DNA of 11,331 bases from JAZNLR01 sp045579195 (GTDB lineage: Bacteria; Bacillota; Clostridia; Christensenellales; CAMQZB01), in assembly GCA_045579195.1 (NCBI GenBank), contig JAZNLR010000090.1, forward strand, positions 1-11,331. The letters are read 5' to 3'. Shown one piece after another: positions 1-7,945 of this stretch. The position numbers and the translations under genes were made by a program. The notes beneath the pieces are model-generated. The model did no database searches, was not told the DNA's origin, and worked only from the letters and a program-made list of their open reading frames with translations. The number at the start of each line of letters is the position of its first letter. Positions within the stretch are counted from its first letter, which is position 1.

Positions 1-1166
1 GTGAGGTCAGAAGAGCGGCATATGAGCACTGTTACGATGCTTATAAGGGCCTTATCAACACAATCACCGGAACTTACGTGGGAAATGTCAAGAAGAACGT
101 CTTCACCGCAAGAATTCGCGGATTCAACTCTGCACTTGAGCGTGCAATGTTTGGAGAGAACGTTCCCAAGGCTGTCTATGAAAACTTGATCGCGGGCGTT
201 GAGAGCAACCTGACTCCGCTCCATCGCTATGTTTCTTACCGTAAGGCTCAGCTTGGCGTTGAGGAGCTTCACTTCTACGATATGTACGTTCCCATCGTCA
301 AGGGCGCAGAGCTTGCGTTGCCGTATGAGGAGGCATATCAGCTTGTTCTCGAGGGCTTAAAGCCCCTGGGCGAAGCTTATGGCGCACAGCTGAAAAAGGC
401 TTACGACGAGGGCTGGATCGATGTTTACAACAACGACGGAAAGAGAAGCGGTGCTTATTCTTCGGGCGTTTACGGCGTGCATCCCTTTGTTCTGTTGAAC
501 TATGAGAAGACCACGCACGACATCTTCACCATCGCACATGAGATGGGCCATGCAATGCACTCCTTCTATTCCAGCGCAACCCAGCCGTACTCCAAGGAAG
601 GATATACCATCTTCCTTGCAGAGGTCGCTTCCACCGTCAATGAGGTTCTGCTCCTTCGCCACATCATCGGAACGACCACCGATCCTGCGATGAGAAAGTA
701 CCTCTTGAGCTACTTCCTCGATATGTTCCGCACGACGCTGTTCCGTCAGACGATGTTTGCAGAGTTTGAGTTCATCGCGCACTCCCATGCGGAAAAGGGC
801 AAGCCGCTTAACCACGGTCTCCTTTGCGCAGAGTACGAAAAGCTCAACAAGAAGTACTACGGCGAAGACATCGTTCACGATGATTATATCAAGTATGAAT
901 GGGCGAGAATTCCGCACTTCTATCGCGCGTTTTACGTCTATAAGTACGCAACCGGAATCACGGCTGCCGTCAACATTGCTTACGGCATCCTGAAGAACGG
1001 TCAGCCTGCTGTCGATCAGTACTTAAAGTTCCTCTCCTCCGGCGGATCGGATGAGCCCATTGAGCTTCTTAAGATCGCAGGTGTGGACTTGACAAAGAAA
1101 GAACCGTTTGAATTTGCAATGCAGGTGTTCAACGACACCTTGAACGAATTGCTCGCAATGGAGTAA
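1..1166 (+). CDS. pepF: Oligoendopeptidase F (M3B zinc metallopeptidase), 5' end missing
   Basis: This is the C-terminal part of a cytoplasmic zinc peptidase that cuts short peptides, probably recycling oligopeptides. The reading frame is open from base 3, giving about 387 visible residues. M3B enzymes are about 600 residues, so roughly a third lies upstream of the window. An ATG at 78 is internal, because homologous-looking sequence (AYKGLINTITGTYVGNVKKN) continues in frame before it. The zinc motif HEMGH is at 537-551. The third ligand is probably the Glu of FLAEVAST at 621-623, 24 residues after the second His, as expected for M3 enzymes. The C-terminal RIPHFYRAFYVYKYATG block (about 904-954) supplies the His and Tyr residues typical of M3B substrate binding. 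The next gene starts 3 bases after the stop, which suggests an operon. Family assignment is firm; the exact substrate is unknown. Confidence 0.95.
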   Translation, partial: EVRRAAYEHCYDAYKGLINTITGTYVGNVKKNVFTARIRGFNSALERAMFGENVPKAVYENLIAGVESNLTPLHRYVSYRKAQLGVEELHFYDMYVPIVKGAELALPYEEAYQLVLEGLKPLGEAYGAQLKKAYDEGWIDVYNNDGKRSGAYSSGVYGVHPFVLLNYEKTTHDIFTIAHEMGHAMHSFYSSATQPYSKEGYTIFLAEVASTVNEVLLLRHIIGTTTDPAMRKYLLSYFLDMFRTTLFRQTMFAEFEFIAHSHAEKGKPLNHGLLCAEYEKLNKKYYGEDIVHDDYIKYEWARIPHFYRAFYVYKYATGITAAVNIAYGILKNGQPAVDQYLKFLSSGGSDEPIELLKIAGVDLTKKEPFEFAMQVFNDTLNELLAME

Positions 1167-1169
1167 GAT

Positions 1170-1682
1170 ATGGTTCGCGTTCACGTTCAAAACACCACCG
1201 AGGAGTACGTTCGGTTTTATATGTATAATTACTTAAAGCGCCGTCTTTGGCTGTTTGTTGCTTGCGCCGCGTTCTGCATTGTGATTGGCGTTTCCGTCCT
1301 GCTCGAAAATCCGACCATGGGCATTGCCAGCATCGCGGCGGGAATCGCTGTTCCCGTTCTTCTTTCACTGATGCAGAAAAGCGCAGTGAGAGCGCGTGTT
1401 TCCGGCGACTTTATGTACTTAAAAACCACGTATGATTATGAATTTCTTCCGCAAAAGATGAAGGTAAGATCCAAGTGCGGAAGCAAAGAGATGAGCGCTG
1501 AGTTCGAATATTCCAAGATCTTCGGCGCATACGAAACGAAAAACAACTTCTATATTTACTTGCGGAAAGACAAGAAGAATCCCGCGCTCGACCGTGCACT
1601 TTTGATGAACAAGAAGGACGTCGTCGAGGGAAGCGTTGAAGCGCTTCGCGGCATCTTCATCACCGCAAAAAAGTTGAAGTAA
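1170..1682 (+). CDS. Small two-helix membrane protein, YcxB-like
   Basis: A 170-aa protein of unknown function. A short polar N-terminus (1-25) is followed by two hydrophobic helices (about 26-45 and 49-68) and a soluble C-terminal domain of about 100 residues. The layout, and the C-terminal pattern of a Tyr-x-x-I-like strand (EYSKIFGAYETKNNFYIYL, 113-131) followed by a basic MNKKD segment, resemble the YcxB-like family. In that family a membrane hairpin carries a small beta-rich cytoplasmic domain. Family membership is inferred from pattern and not from an alignment. GGAG at 1160-1163, inside the end of the peptidase gene, is placed 6 bases before the ATG and supports this start. It lies 3 bases after pepF and 12 before dnaB, so it is probably cotranscribed with both. 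Confidence 0.75.
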   Translation: MVRVHVQNTTEEYVRFYMYNYLKRRLWLFVACAAFCIVIGVSVLLENPTMGIASIAAGIAVPVLLSLMQKSAVRARVSGDFMYLKTTYDYEFLPQKMKVRSKCGSKEMSAEFEYSKIFGAYETKNNFYIYLRKDKKNPALDRALLMNKKDVVEGSVEALRGIFITAKKLK

Positions 1683-1694
1683 GAGAGGTGTCTT

Positions 1695-3218
1695 ATGGCA
1701 GATCAAGCAAGAATCTTGCCCCACAGCTTTGAGGCGGAACAGTCTGTTTTGGGCTGCATCATCATCGATTCCGAGCTCGCGGGAGATATTCTTCCCGAGC
1801 TGAAGGAAGAGGATTTTTACGCCGAGTCAAGCAAGATCGTCTTCCAGGCGATGAAGCGCGTCTTCTCGTCAAACCGCCCGATCGATATGGTCACGTTGAC
1901 CTATGAGCTCGATCGCGCAGGGGAGACCGAAAAGATTGGCGGAATTGCATATCTGACGACGCTCGCAACGTCGTTGCCGTCCTCCGCGAACTGGCGGCAT
2001 TATGTGGATATGGTCAAGCGCGATTCGATGTTGCGTAAGCTCATCCGTGGCTCTCAGGAGGTCATCGACCATGCTTTTTCGGGCGAGGAGAGCAAAAGCG
2101 TTCTTGAATTTGCGGAAAAATTCGTCTTTGATCTGTCGATGTCCTCAAGATCGTCTTTCCCGACCCTCCTCGGCGACAGTTTGAACGAGGTTGTTGAGAA
2201 GTTCGAAACGGTCGCAAAAGACGCAAACGCATTCAAGGGCCTCACGACGGGCTTTGCTGCGCTCAACCGCAAACTCAACGGCTTGCACCGCTCGGACCTC
2301 ATCCTGGTTGCGGCGCGACCCGGTGAAGGAAAGACCTCGTTTGCAATGAATATCGTGGAAAACGCAGCCTTACTTGGCGGCGCGCGCTGTGCTGTGTTCT
2401 CCCTCGAGATGCCGGCCGCCCAGATCGCGCAAAGAATGCTCTGCGGAAATGCTCGCGTCAGCATGGAAGCTGCGCTCAAGGGAAAGCTGGAGTTGTCCGA
2501 CTGGGATAAGCTCTGGGAATCCAAGCGCAAGCTTGACGAGGCGTTTATCTACATTGACGACACGGCGTCCATCACGCCTGCCGACATCATGAGCAAGTGC
2601 CGCAGGTTGAAGGCAAAGGGTGGCCTTGACCTCATTATGATTGACTATGTGCAGTTGATGTCCTCCGGCGGCTCGTCCAGAAAGGGCGAAAACCGTCAAC
2701 AGGAGATCGCAGATATCTCCCGAAGCCTGAAGTTGATCGCGCGTGAAATTGACGTTCCTGTCATTGCGCTGTCTCAGCTGTCCCGTGCGATCGAGTCCCG
2801 TGAGGGAAGAATGCCGCAGCTGTCCGACTTGCGAGATTCGGGTGCGATCGAGCAGGATGCAGACATCGTTCTGTTCATTCACAACCCGGCTTACGCGTCC
2901 GCCAAGGAAGACGCCGTCACAGGTGACGTTCGCAACGGACCGCGTGACATCATTGTCGCAAAACACAGAAACGGATCGCTCGGAACGGTTCGCCTCAACT
3001 GGGTTGGCGAATATACGCGCTTTGAGGACGTGATGTCCTCTTATGCGGACTCTGTGGACAGCATGCAGGCGCCCCCGGAGTTTAAGAGAAGAGAAAAGAC
3101 GGCGGAGCCCACCGAGCTTCCCGTTGAAATGGATGCCCCGCTTGACCTTGAGGAGGCTCCTGAAGAGGGCGGATTTGAAAACTATAACTTAGACGGAAGT
3201 CCCGACGAGATTTTCTGA
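1695..3218 (+). CDS. dnaB: Replicative DNA helicase DnaB (DnaC in Bacillus naming)
   Basis: Hexameric 5'-3' helicase that unwinds the replication fork and binds primase. The 507-aa product begins with the N-terminal helical domain (about 8-105, LPHSFEAEQSVLG start). A linker follows, then the RecA-like ATPase domain (about 183-445). Visible ATPase elements are Walker A ARPGEGKTS (207-215, Lys213), the SLEMP segment with catalytic Glu238, Walker B LIMIDYVQ (313-320, Asp317), SQLSR (360-364) and the KHRNG arginine-finger segment (423-427). Walker A is unusual: most DnaB proteins have RPSxGKT and this one has RPGEGKT. No intein interrupts the motifs. The C-terminus carries an acidic, Pro/Glu-rich tail of about 50 residues (458-507), longer than in many homologues. 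AGAGAGGTG upstream (from 1682) is the ribosome binding site. In Bacilli this gene commonly follows rplI, but here it sits in a different operon. Confidence 0.97.
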   Translation: MADQARILPHSFEAEQSVLGCIIIDSELAGDILPELKEEDFYAESSKIVFQAMKRVFSSNRPIDMVTLTYELDRAGETEKIGGIAYLTTLATSLPSSANWRHYVDMVKRDSMLRKLIRGSQEVIDHAFSGEESKSVLEFAEKFVFDLSMSSRSSFPTLLGDSLNEVVEKFETVAKDANAFKGLTTGFAALNRKLNGLHRSDLILVAARPGEGKTSFAMNIVENAALLGGARCAVFSLEMPAAQIAQRMLCGNARVSMEAALKGKLELSDWDKLWESKRKLDEAFIYIDDTASITPADIMSKCRRLKAKGGLDLIMIDYVQLMSSGGSSRKGENRQQEIADISRSLKLIAREIDVPVIALSQLSRAIESREGRMPQLSDLRDSGAIEQDADIVLFIHNPAYASAKEDAVTGDVRNGPRDIIVAKHRNGSLGTVRLNWVGEYTRFEDVMSSYADSVDSMQAPPEFKRREKTAEPTELPVEMDAPLDLEEAPEEGGFENYNLDGSPDEIF

Positions 3219-3231
3219 GAGGAGAAAGACC

Positions 3232-4152
3232 ATGAAAGTTGAAAAGATTACGTACAAAGATTACGGCGCGCTTCGTTTGAGTGCGGCAGACGTTGAGCTT
3301 GTTGTTCTCACCGAAGTCGGTCCGAGAATCGTTTCCCTCAAGAAGGCAAACGGCCAAAACATGCTTGCAAATTTTGATGAGCAGTTTGCAGACCGTGACC
3401 CGAGCAAGCTCCACTTCCTCGGTGGACATAGACTGTGGCATTCGCCCGAAGACCCTGTCCGCACGTACTGTCCGGACAACACACCGTGTCAGGTGGTGGA
3501 AAACAATAACACCGTGATTTTGATTGCAAATCCAGAGCCCACCGGGCTTCAGAAGAGCATGGGCATCAGCATTCAGGACGATGGAACGATTGTCGTCGTT
3601 CACACCATCACCAACCGTGGATATTTCGACGTGACCTTCGCGGATTGGGGAATCACGCAGATGGCACCCGGCGGCTTCTGCGCTGTTCCGCAGACCAAGA
3701 AGGATACCGGACTTCTTCCCAATCGCGTTGTTTCCGTCTGGCCGTACGCACGTCTCAACGACCCGAGATTCTATTTCGGAAAGGATTTCATCTGCGTTTC
3801 CTCTGAGAAGGTTGATGGCGGGCGTCCGTTGAAGATCGGAACGAGCAATGAGATGAAGTTCGCAGCGTACTTCCTCAACGACCAGCTCTTTGTCAAGAAC
3901 TTTGACTATGTGGATGGGGAGACCTATCCTGACAACGGATGTAACTTTGAGCTTTACACGAACGGAAAGTTCCTCGAAGTCGAATCCCTCTCGCCTCTTA
4001 AGACCGTTGGCCATGACAATTTCGTGACGCACACGGAAATTTGGCGCGTCTTTGATGGCGTGAAGACCCCTGAAAAGAGCGATGAGGCAGCAATCCTCAA
4101 CGCCCTTGCAGACAAGGTTGACCTCACCGCAATCACGGAGTGCAAGCTGTAA
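3232..4152 (+). CDS. Mutarotase-fold sugar-binding protein, DUF4380-like
   Basis: A 306-aa soluble protein without a signal peptide. It has the layout of galactose-mutarotase-like beta-sandwich proteins. An N-terminal GPRIVSLK segment (30-37) is followed by GGHRLWHSPED (64-74) and a TYCPDNTP segment (78-85). The VVVHTITNRG strand (121-130) matches the His/Asn strand of aldose epimerases, and a late EVESLSPLKTVG (249-260) plus a THTEIWRVF strand is where the acidic catalytic residue of the superfamily usually lies. The GGHRLW signature is what I associate with DUF4380. The substrate is unknown, and epimerase or sugar-phosphate mutarotase activity is only an inference. AGGAG at 3220-3224, 7 bases before the ATG, fixes the start. 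It lies 13 bases after dnaB and 1 base before the next gene, so coexpression is likely. Confidence 0.75.
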   Translation: MKVEKITYKDYGALRLSAADVELVVLTEVGPRIVSLKKANGQNMLANFDEQFADRDPSKLHFLGGHRLWHSPEDPVRTYCPDNTPCQVVENNNTVILIANPEPTGLQKSMGISIQDDGTIVVVHTITNRGYFDVTFADWGITQMAPGGFCAVPQTKKDTGLLPNRVVSVWPYARLNDPRFYFGKDFICVSSEKVDGGRPLKIGTSNEMKFAAYFLNDQLFVKNFDYVDGETYPDNGCNFELYTNGKFLEVESLSPLKTVGHDNFVTHTEIWRVFDGVKTPEKSDEAAILNALADKVDLTAITECKL

Positions 4153-4153
4153 T

Positions 4154-4546
4154 ATGATCGAAGTTAAGTGTGTTTTTGACCGCGAGTTGCTCGATTCGTT
4201 CGCGGAGCGGGCAAACGTGAAGTTGGAAATCGACAATAAAACGATGTTTTTCGGTGCATTTGAAGATGGGGTTTTGACAGCGATTTTGCCGATGTTCCCC
4301 GAAAAGGAAAACGGAATCATCGGAACGGTTTTGGAAGAGGGTGCTCTCTTTGGCGTGGATGAACTTCTTCTCAAATCCACCATCAATTTTGCGCTGACGT
4401 GTGACTTGAAAAAGATCGTTGTGCGTGGAGATTATGAAAAATGGCTGATCCCGATGGGCTTTGAAAAGGTCGGAGATCAGTTTGAGGGCGACCCTGCAAA
4501 GATTGACTTTCCGCATGCGTGCGGGGGCTGTGCAGGGCACAAATGA
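4154..4546 (+). CDS. Small GNAT-like protein with C-terminal Cys/His tail
   Basis: A 130-aa protein of uncertain function. The start is taken at the ATG one base after the preceding stop. An in-frame ATG at 4082 would overlap the previous gene by 71 bases and adds no recognisable sequence. No good ribosome binding site stands at 4154 (GGAG at 4137-4140 is 13 bases away), so translational coupling is likely. The order of elements, a strand pair FFGAFEDGVLTAIL (32-45), a helix around 68-82, a strand KKIVVRG (86-92) and a late WLIPMGFEKVGD (97-108), resembles a small acetyltransferase fold. The usual acetyl-CoA loop (Q/R-x-x-G-x-G/A) is not visible, so it may be divergent or non-catalytic. It ends HACGGCAGHK: His121, Cys123, Cys126 and His129 form a spacing that could hold a metal. 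The gene is real by position and length; the function is an inference. Confidence 0.7.
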   Translation: MIEVKCVFDRELLDSFAERANVKLEIDNKTMFFGAFEDGVLTAILPMFPEKENGIIGTVLEEGALFGVDELLLKSTINFALTCDLKKIVVRGDYEKWLIPMGFEKVGDQFEGDPAKIDFPHACGGCAGHK

Positions 4547-4563
4547 GAACAGGAATAACCTTT

Positions 4564-4570
4564 GGAGGAG
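4564..4570 (+). promoter_or_regulatory. Ribosome binding site fixing the fhs start
   Basis: GGAGGAG lies 4 bases before the ATG at 4575. It selects this start over the in-frame ATG at 4461, which would add 38 residues overlapping the preceding gene and unlike the family. Confidence 0.85.
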
Positions 4571-4574
4571 ACTT

Positions 4575-6227
4575 ATGACAGATATTGAAATTGCAAATCT
4601 CGTGGAACCTGCACATATTGCGGAAATTGCCGCAAAGCTCAACGTTCCTGAGGAGAAACTCTCTTTTTATGGAAAGTATAAGGCGAAGCTTGAGGACATC
4701 GATCAGGAAGCCAAAGCAAAGCTCATCTTGGTGACCGCAATCAATCCCACGCCCGCAGGCGAAGGAAAGACCACCGTTTCCATCGGGCTTGCCGACGGAA
4801 TCGCGCTGGAAGGAAAGAAGGTCTGCCTTGCGCTTCGTGAACCCTCGCTCGGACCTGTTTTCGGCGTAAAGGGCGGTGCGGCAGGCGGTGGCTGGTCGCA
4901 GGTGATCCCGATGGAGGAGATCAACCTCCACTTCACGGGCGATCTTCACGCGATCACTTCGGCAAACAACCTCCTTTCCGCGATGATCGACAATCACATT
5001 CATCAGGGAAACGAGTTAAAGATTGATCCCACACGCATCATCTTTAAGCGCTGTGTGGACCTCAACGACCGCGCCCTCCGTGAGCTCGTCGTCGGTCTTG
5101 GTGGAAAGGCGAACGGCAAGCCCCGTGAGGACGGCTTCACCATCACTGCGGCAAGCGAGATCATGGCGATCCTTTGCCTTGCATCCGACCTTGCGGACTT
5201 GAAGAAGCGTTGTGGAAACATCACCGTCGCGCTCAACGAGAGCGGAGATCCCGTGTATGCGCGCGATCTCAAAGCGGAAGACGCAATGGCGATCCTCCTC
5301 AAAGAGGCGATCAAGCCCAACCTCGTTCAGACGCTTGCAAAGACACCTGCAATCGTTCACGGTGGACCGTTTGCGAACATCGCACACGGCTGCAACAGCG
5401 TTCGCGCCACCAAGTACGCAATGGCGCTGTCCGATTACACGGTCACGGAAGCAGGCTTCGGCGCTGACCTCGGCGCAGAGAAGTTCCTCGACGTCAAGTG
5501 CCGTATTGCGGGTTTGAAGCCTTCCTGTGTCGTGATCGTTGCAACCGTTCGCGCGCTCAAGATGCACGGCGGAATGGACAAGAAGGAGCTTGCAAATGAA
5601 AATCTCGAGGCGTTGGATGCAGGTCTTGCGAACCTCGAAAAGCACATTGAAAACATCACCGGCGTTTACGGCTTGCCTGCCGTTGTCGCCATCAATCGCT
5701 TTACGAGTGACACCGAGGCAGAGCTTGCTCTCGTCAAGGCGCGCGCAGAGAAAAAAGGCGTCGAGGCTGTTGTCTGCAACGTTTGGGGCGAAGGTGGAAA
5801 GGGCGCAACCGAGCTTGCAAAGACCGTTCTTGTAGCTTGCGAAACCGAATCCGAGTTCCGCTTCTGCTATGAGAGTGAAGCAGGCATCGCAGAGAAGATC
5901 GAAACCGTTGCAACCCGCATTTACGGCGCTGACAAGGTGAACTTCTCCGCAAAGGCAAAGCGCGAGATCGCGCGCATCGAAAAACTTGGTTTTGGTCATT
6001 TGCCCGTGGTCATTGCAAAGACGCAGTACTCCCTGTCTGACGATATGAAGAAGCTGGGCGCTCCGAAGAACTTTGCAATCGACGTTGACGAAATTGTCTT
6101 GAAGAGCGGCGCAGGTTTTGTCGTTGCGATTGCAGGAAATATGATGTTGATGCCCGGCCTTCCCAAAGTGCCTGCGGCAGTGAATATGACCATTGACGAG
6201 AACGGAAAGATCGACGGACTGTTCTGA
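4575..6227 (+). CDS. fhs: Formate-tetrahydrofolate ligase (formyl-THF synthetase)
   Basis: Joins formate to tetrahydrofolate with ATP to give 10-formyl-THF. The product feeds purine synthesis and initiator Met-tRNA formylation, and in acetogens the methyl branch of the Wood-Ljungdahl pathway. The 550-aa product is close to the usual 555-560. The P-loop TPAGEGKTT is at 59-67, followed by REPSLGPVFGVKGGAAGGG (88-106), EINLHFTGDLHAI (115-127), NHIHQGNEL (140-148) and the GFGADLGAEKF block (starting near nucleotide 5455). All are hallmarks of the family. The start is fixed by a strong ribosome binding site at 4564-4570. It lies 28 bases after the GNAT-like gene and 17 before glnS. No folD, fchA or acs genes are near, so the neighbourhood does not show a Wood-Ljungdahl cluster; a housekeeping one-carbon role is the safer reading. 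Confidence 0.97.
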   Translation: MTDIEIANLVEPAHIAEIAAKLNVPEEKLSFYGKYKAKLEDIDQEAKAKLILVTAINPTPAGEGKTTVSIGLADGIALEGKKVCLALREPSLGPVFGVKGGAAGGGWSQVIPMEEINLHFTGDLHAITSANNLLSAMIDNHIHQGNELKIDPTRIIFKRCVDLNDRALRELVVGLGGKANGKPREDGFTITAASEIMAILCLASDLADLKKRCGNITVALNESGDPVYARDLKAEDAMAILLKEAIKPNLVQTLAKTPAIVHGGPFANIAHGCNSVRATKYAMALSDYTVTEAGFGADLGAEKFLDVKCRIAGLKPSCVVIVATVRALKMHGGMDKKELANENLEALDAGLANLEKHIENITGVYGLPAVVAINRFTSDTEAELALVKARAEKKGVEAVVCNVWGEGGKGATELAKTVLVACETESEFRFCYESEAGIAEKIETVATRIYGADKVNFSAKAKREIARIEKLGFGHLPVVIAKTQYSLSDDMKKLGAPKNFAIDVDEIVLKSGAGFVVAIAGNMMLMPGLPKVPAAVNMTIDENGKIDGLF

Positions 6228-6244
6228 TCGGAGAGGAAGAAAGG

Positions 6245-7876
6245 ATGAGCATGGAACAGCTTGAAAGCAAAAATTTTGTTGAAGAAATCGTCATTGACGA
6301 TTTGAACGAGGGGAGAATCAGCGCGGTTGCGACCCGCTTTCCGCCCGAGCCGAACGGATATCTTCACGTCGGTCACGCGAAGAGCATCTGCTTAAACTTC
6401 GGCATTGCAAAGAAGTTCGGCGGAACTTGCAACCTCCGCTTTGACGACACCAACCCCACGAAGGAAGACGAGGAGTACGTCAACGCAATCTATGAAGACA
6501 TCCATTGGCTTGGCTTTGATTGGGATGGCTTGTTTTACGCCTCGGATTACTTTGACCGCATTTACGAGTGCGCAGAGCTTCTTATCAAGAAGGGCCTTGC
6601 ATACGTTTGCGATCTCTCCGCAGAGGAGATCCGCGCTTATCGCGGCACGTTGACCGAGCCCGGCAAGAACAGCCCGTATCGCGACCGCACGCCTGAGGAG
6701 AACTTGGATCTTTTCCGCAGAATGCGCGCAGGCGAGTTTGCGGACGGCGAGAAGGTGCTTCGCGCGAAGATCGATATGGCATCGCCCAACATCAATATGC
6801 GTGACCCTGTTATTTACCGCATTCTCCGCGCTCATCACCACAGAACGGGAGATAAGTGGCTCATTTACCCGATGTACGACTTTGCACATCCGCTGTCCGA
6901 CGCGTTTGAGGGCATCACGCACTCCATCTGCACGTTGGAGTTCGAGGATCATCGCCCGTTCTACGATTGGGCCGTGGACAACTGCGACATCGAAAAGAAG
7001 CCCCATCAATATGAATTTGCACGCTTGAACCTCACCAACACCGTGATGAGCAAGCGGTACTTAAAGCGCCTTGTTGAAAACGGCAGTGTTGACGGATGGG
7101 ATGACCCGAGAATGCCCACCATCTGCGGATTGCGCCGCCGCGGCTATACGCCCGCTGCGTTGCGTGACTTCTGCGAGCGAATCGGCGTTGCAAAGGCAAA
7201 CTCCGAGGTGGATTACCGCAACTTGGAGGCGTGCGTTCGTGACGATTTGAACGTGACTACGCCGCGCGTGATGGCTGTTCTCGATCCGTTGAAGGTTACC
7301 ATCGTCAATTACGAGGGATCGGAAACCTTTACGATCGAAAACAATCCTTCCGATCCTGAAGGCGGAACGAGAGAGGTTTCCTTCTCTCGCGAGCTCTATA
7401 TCGATCGCGCAGATTTTTCGGACAACCCGCCCCCGAAGTACTTCCGATTGAAACCCGACGGAATGGTTAGATTGAAAGGAGCGTACATCATCAAATGTGA
7501 GCGCGTCATCTATGCAGAAGACGGAAGCGTTGCAGAGCTTGAGTGTTCGTATATCCCCGAATCCAAGAGCGGAAACGACGTGAGCGGATTGAAGGTGAAG
7601 GGCGTCATTCAGTGGGTTGACGGCGCGACCGGCGTGGACATCACTGCGCGCAAGTTTGAAAGCTTGCTTCTTCCTGCGCAGTTCTCCGGGCAGGATTTCT
7701 CGGAGAGAATGAACGAGGACAGCGTTCACATTTTCCACGGAAAGGCAGAGCGCGCAGTGGACGAAGCTCCGTTTGGAACGCGCTTCCAGTTTATGCGCCT
7801 AGGATATTATATCAAGGACGAAAAGAGCGGAACGTACGGCGAGATCGTCTCTTTGAAAGATTCCTTCGGTAAGTAA
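6245..7876 (+). CDS. glnS: Glutamine-tRNA ligase
   Basis: Charges tRNA-Gln directly with glutamine in the cytoplasm. The 543-aa product is a class I synthetase close to the 554 aa of the E. coli enzyme. The PPEPNGYLHVGHAKS block at 33-47 contains the HIGH-type motif HVGH (41-44), and VMSKR (267-271) is the KMSKS-type motif. EPNGYLH, the DDTNP segment and the length with a two-barrel C-terminal half favour GlnRS over non-discriminating GluRS. AGAGGAAG at 6232-6239 precedes the ATG at 6245; a second ATG at 6251 is possible but less well spaced. No T-box leader is visible upstream, and the gene lies 17 bases after fhs. Many Bacillota lack GlnRS and make Gln-tRNA by amidation through GatCAB, so its presence is informative about this lineage. 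It is the last gene before the terminator at 7901. Confidence 0.96.
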   Translation: MSMEQLESKNFVEEIVIDDLNEGRISAVATRFPPEPNGYLHVGHAKSICLNFGIAKKFGGTCNLRFDDTNPTKEDEEYVNAIYEDIHWLGFDWDGLFYASDYFDRIYECAELLIKKGLAYVCDLSAEEIRAYRGTLTEPGKNSPYRDRTPEENLDLFRRMRAGEFADGEKVLRAKIDMASPNINMRDPVIYRILRAHHHRTGDKWLIYPMYDFAHPLSDAFEGITHSICTLEFEDHRPFYDWAVDNCDIEKKPHQYEFARLNLTNTVMSKRYLKRLVENGSVDGWDDPRMPTICGLRRRGYTPAALRDFCERIGVAKANSEVDYRNLEACVRDDLNVTTPRVMAVLDPLKVTIVNYEGSETFTIENNPSDPEGGTREVSFSRELYIDRADFSDNPPPKYFRLKPDGMVRLKGAYIIKCERVIYAEDGSVAELECSYIPESKSGNDVSGLKVKGVIQWVDGATGVDITARKFESLLLPAQFSGQDFSERMNEDSVHIFHGKAERAVDEAPFGTRFQFMRLGYYIKDEKSGTYGEIVSLKDSFGK

Positions 7877-7900
7877 AAAAGACCTCAAAAAGAACAAGAA

Positions 7901-7937
7901 AAAAGGCTGAACTTTGACGTTCAGCCTTTTGTTTTGT
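7901..7937. terminator. Bidirectional intrinsic terminator between glnS and the nitroreductase operon
   Basis: A perfect 12-bp stem pairs AAAAGGCTGAAC (7901-7912) with GTTCAGCCTTTT (7919-7930) around a 6-base loop. On the + strand it is followed by a T-rich run (GTTTTGTCCTT). On the - strand the A-rich left flank becomes TTTTTTCTTGTTC. It lies 24 bases after the glnS stop and 15 bases from the convergent stop, so it can end both operons. Confidence 0.92.
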
Positions 7938-7945
7938 CCTTATGT

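Noticed and set aside
1..189. A 62-codon frame starting with GTG at the window edge
   Set aside because: It overlaps the oligoendopeptidase reading frame, which continues in another frame from base 3 with clear family-like sequence.
3082..4386. A 434-codon open frame on the - strand opposite the end of dnaB, the DUF4380-like gene and part of the next gene
   Set aside because: It spans three well-supported genes on the other strand, shows no recognisable domain and has no ribosome binding site context. It is explained by codon bias of the + strand genes.
4461..4574. Possible 38-residue N-terminal extension of Fhs
   Set aside because: It overlaps the preceding gene. The translation is unlike the family, and GGAGGAG directly precedes the ATG at 4575.
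5016..5999. A 327-codon open frame on the - strand inside fhs
   Set aside because: It lies wholly opposite a highly conserved enzyme. Its translation is Cys/Arg/Leu-rich without domain structure, typical of a shadow frame.
6228..6244. T-box or other riboswitch upstream of glnS
   Set aside because: Only 17 bases separate fhs from glnS, leaving no space for a structured leader.
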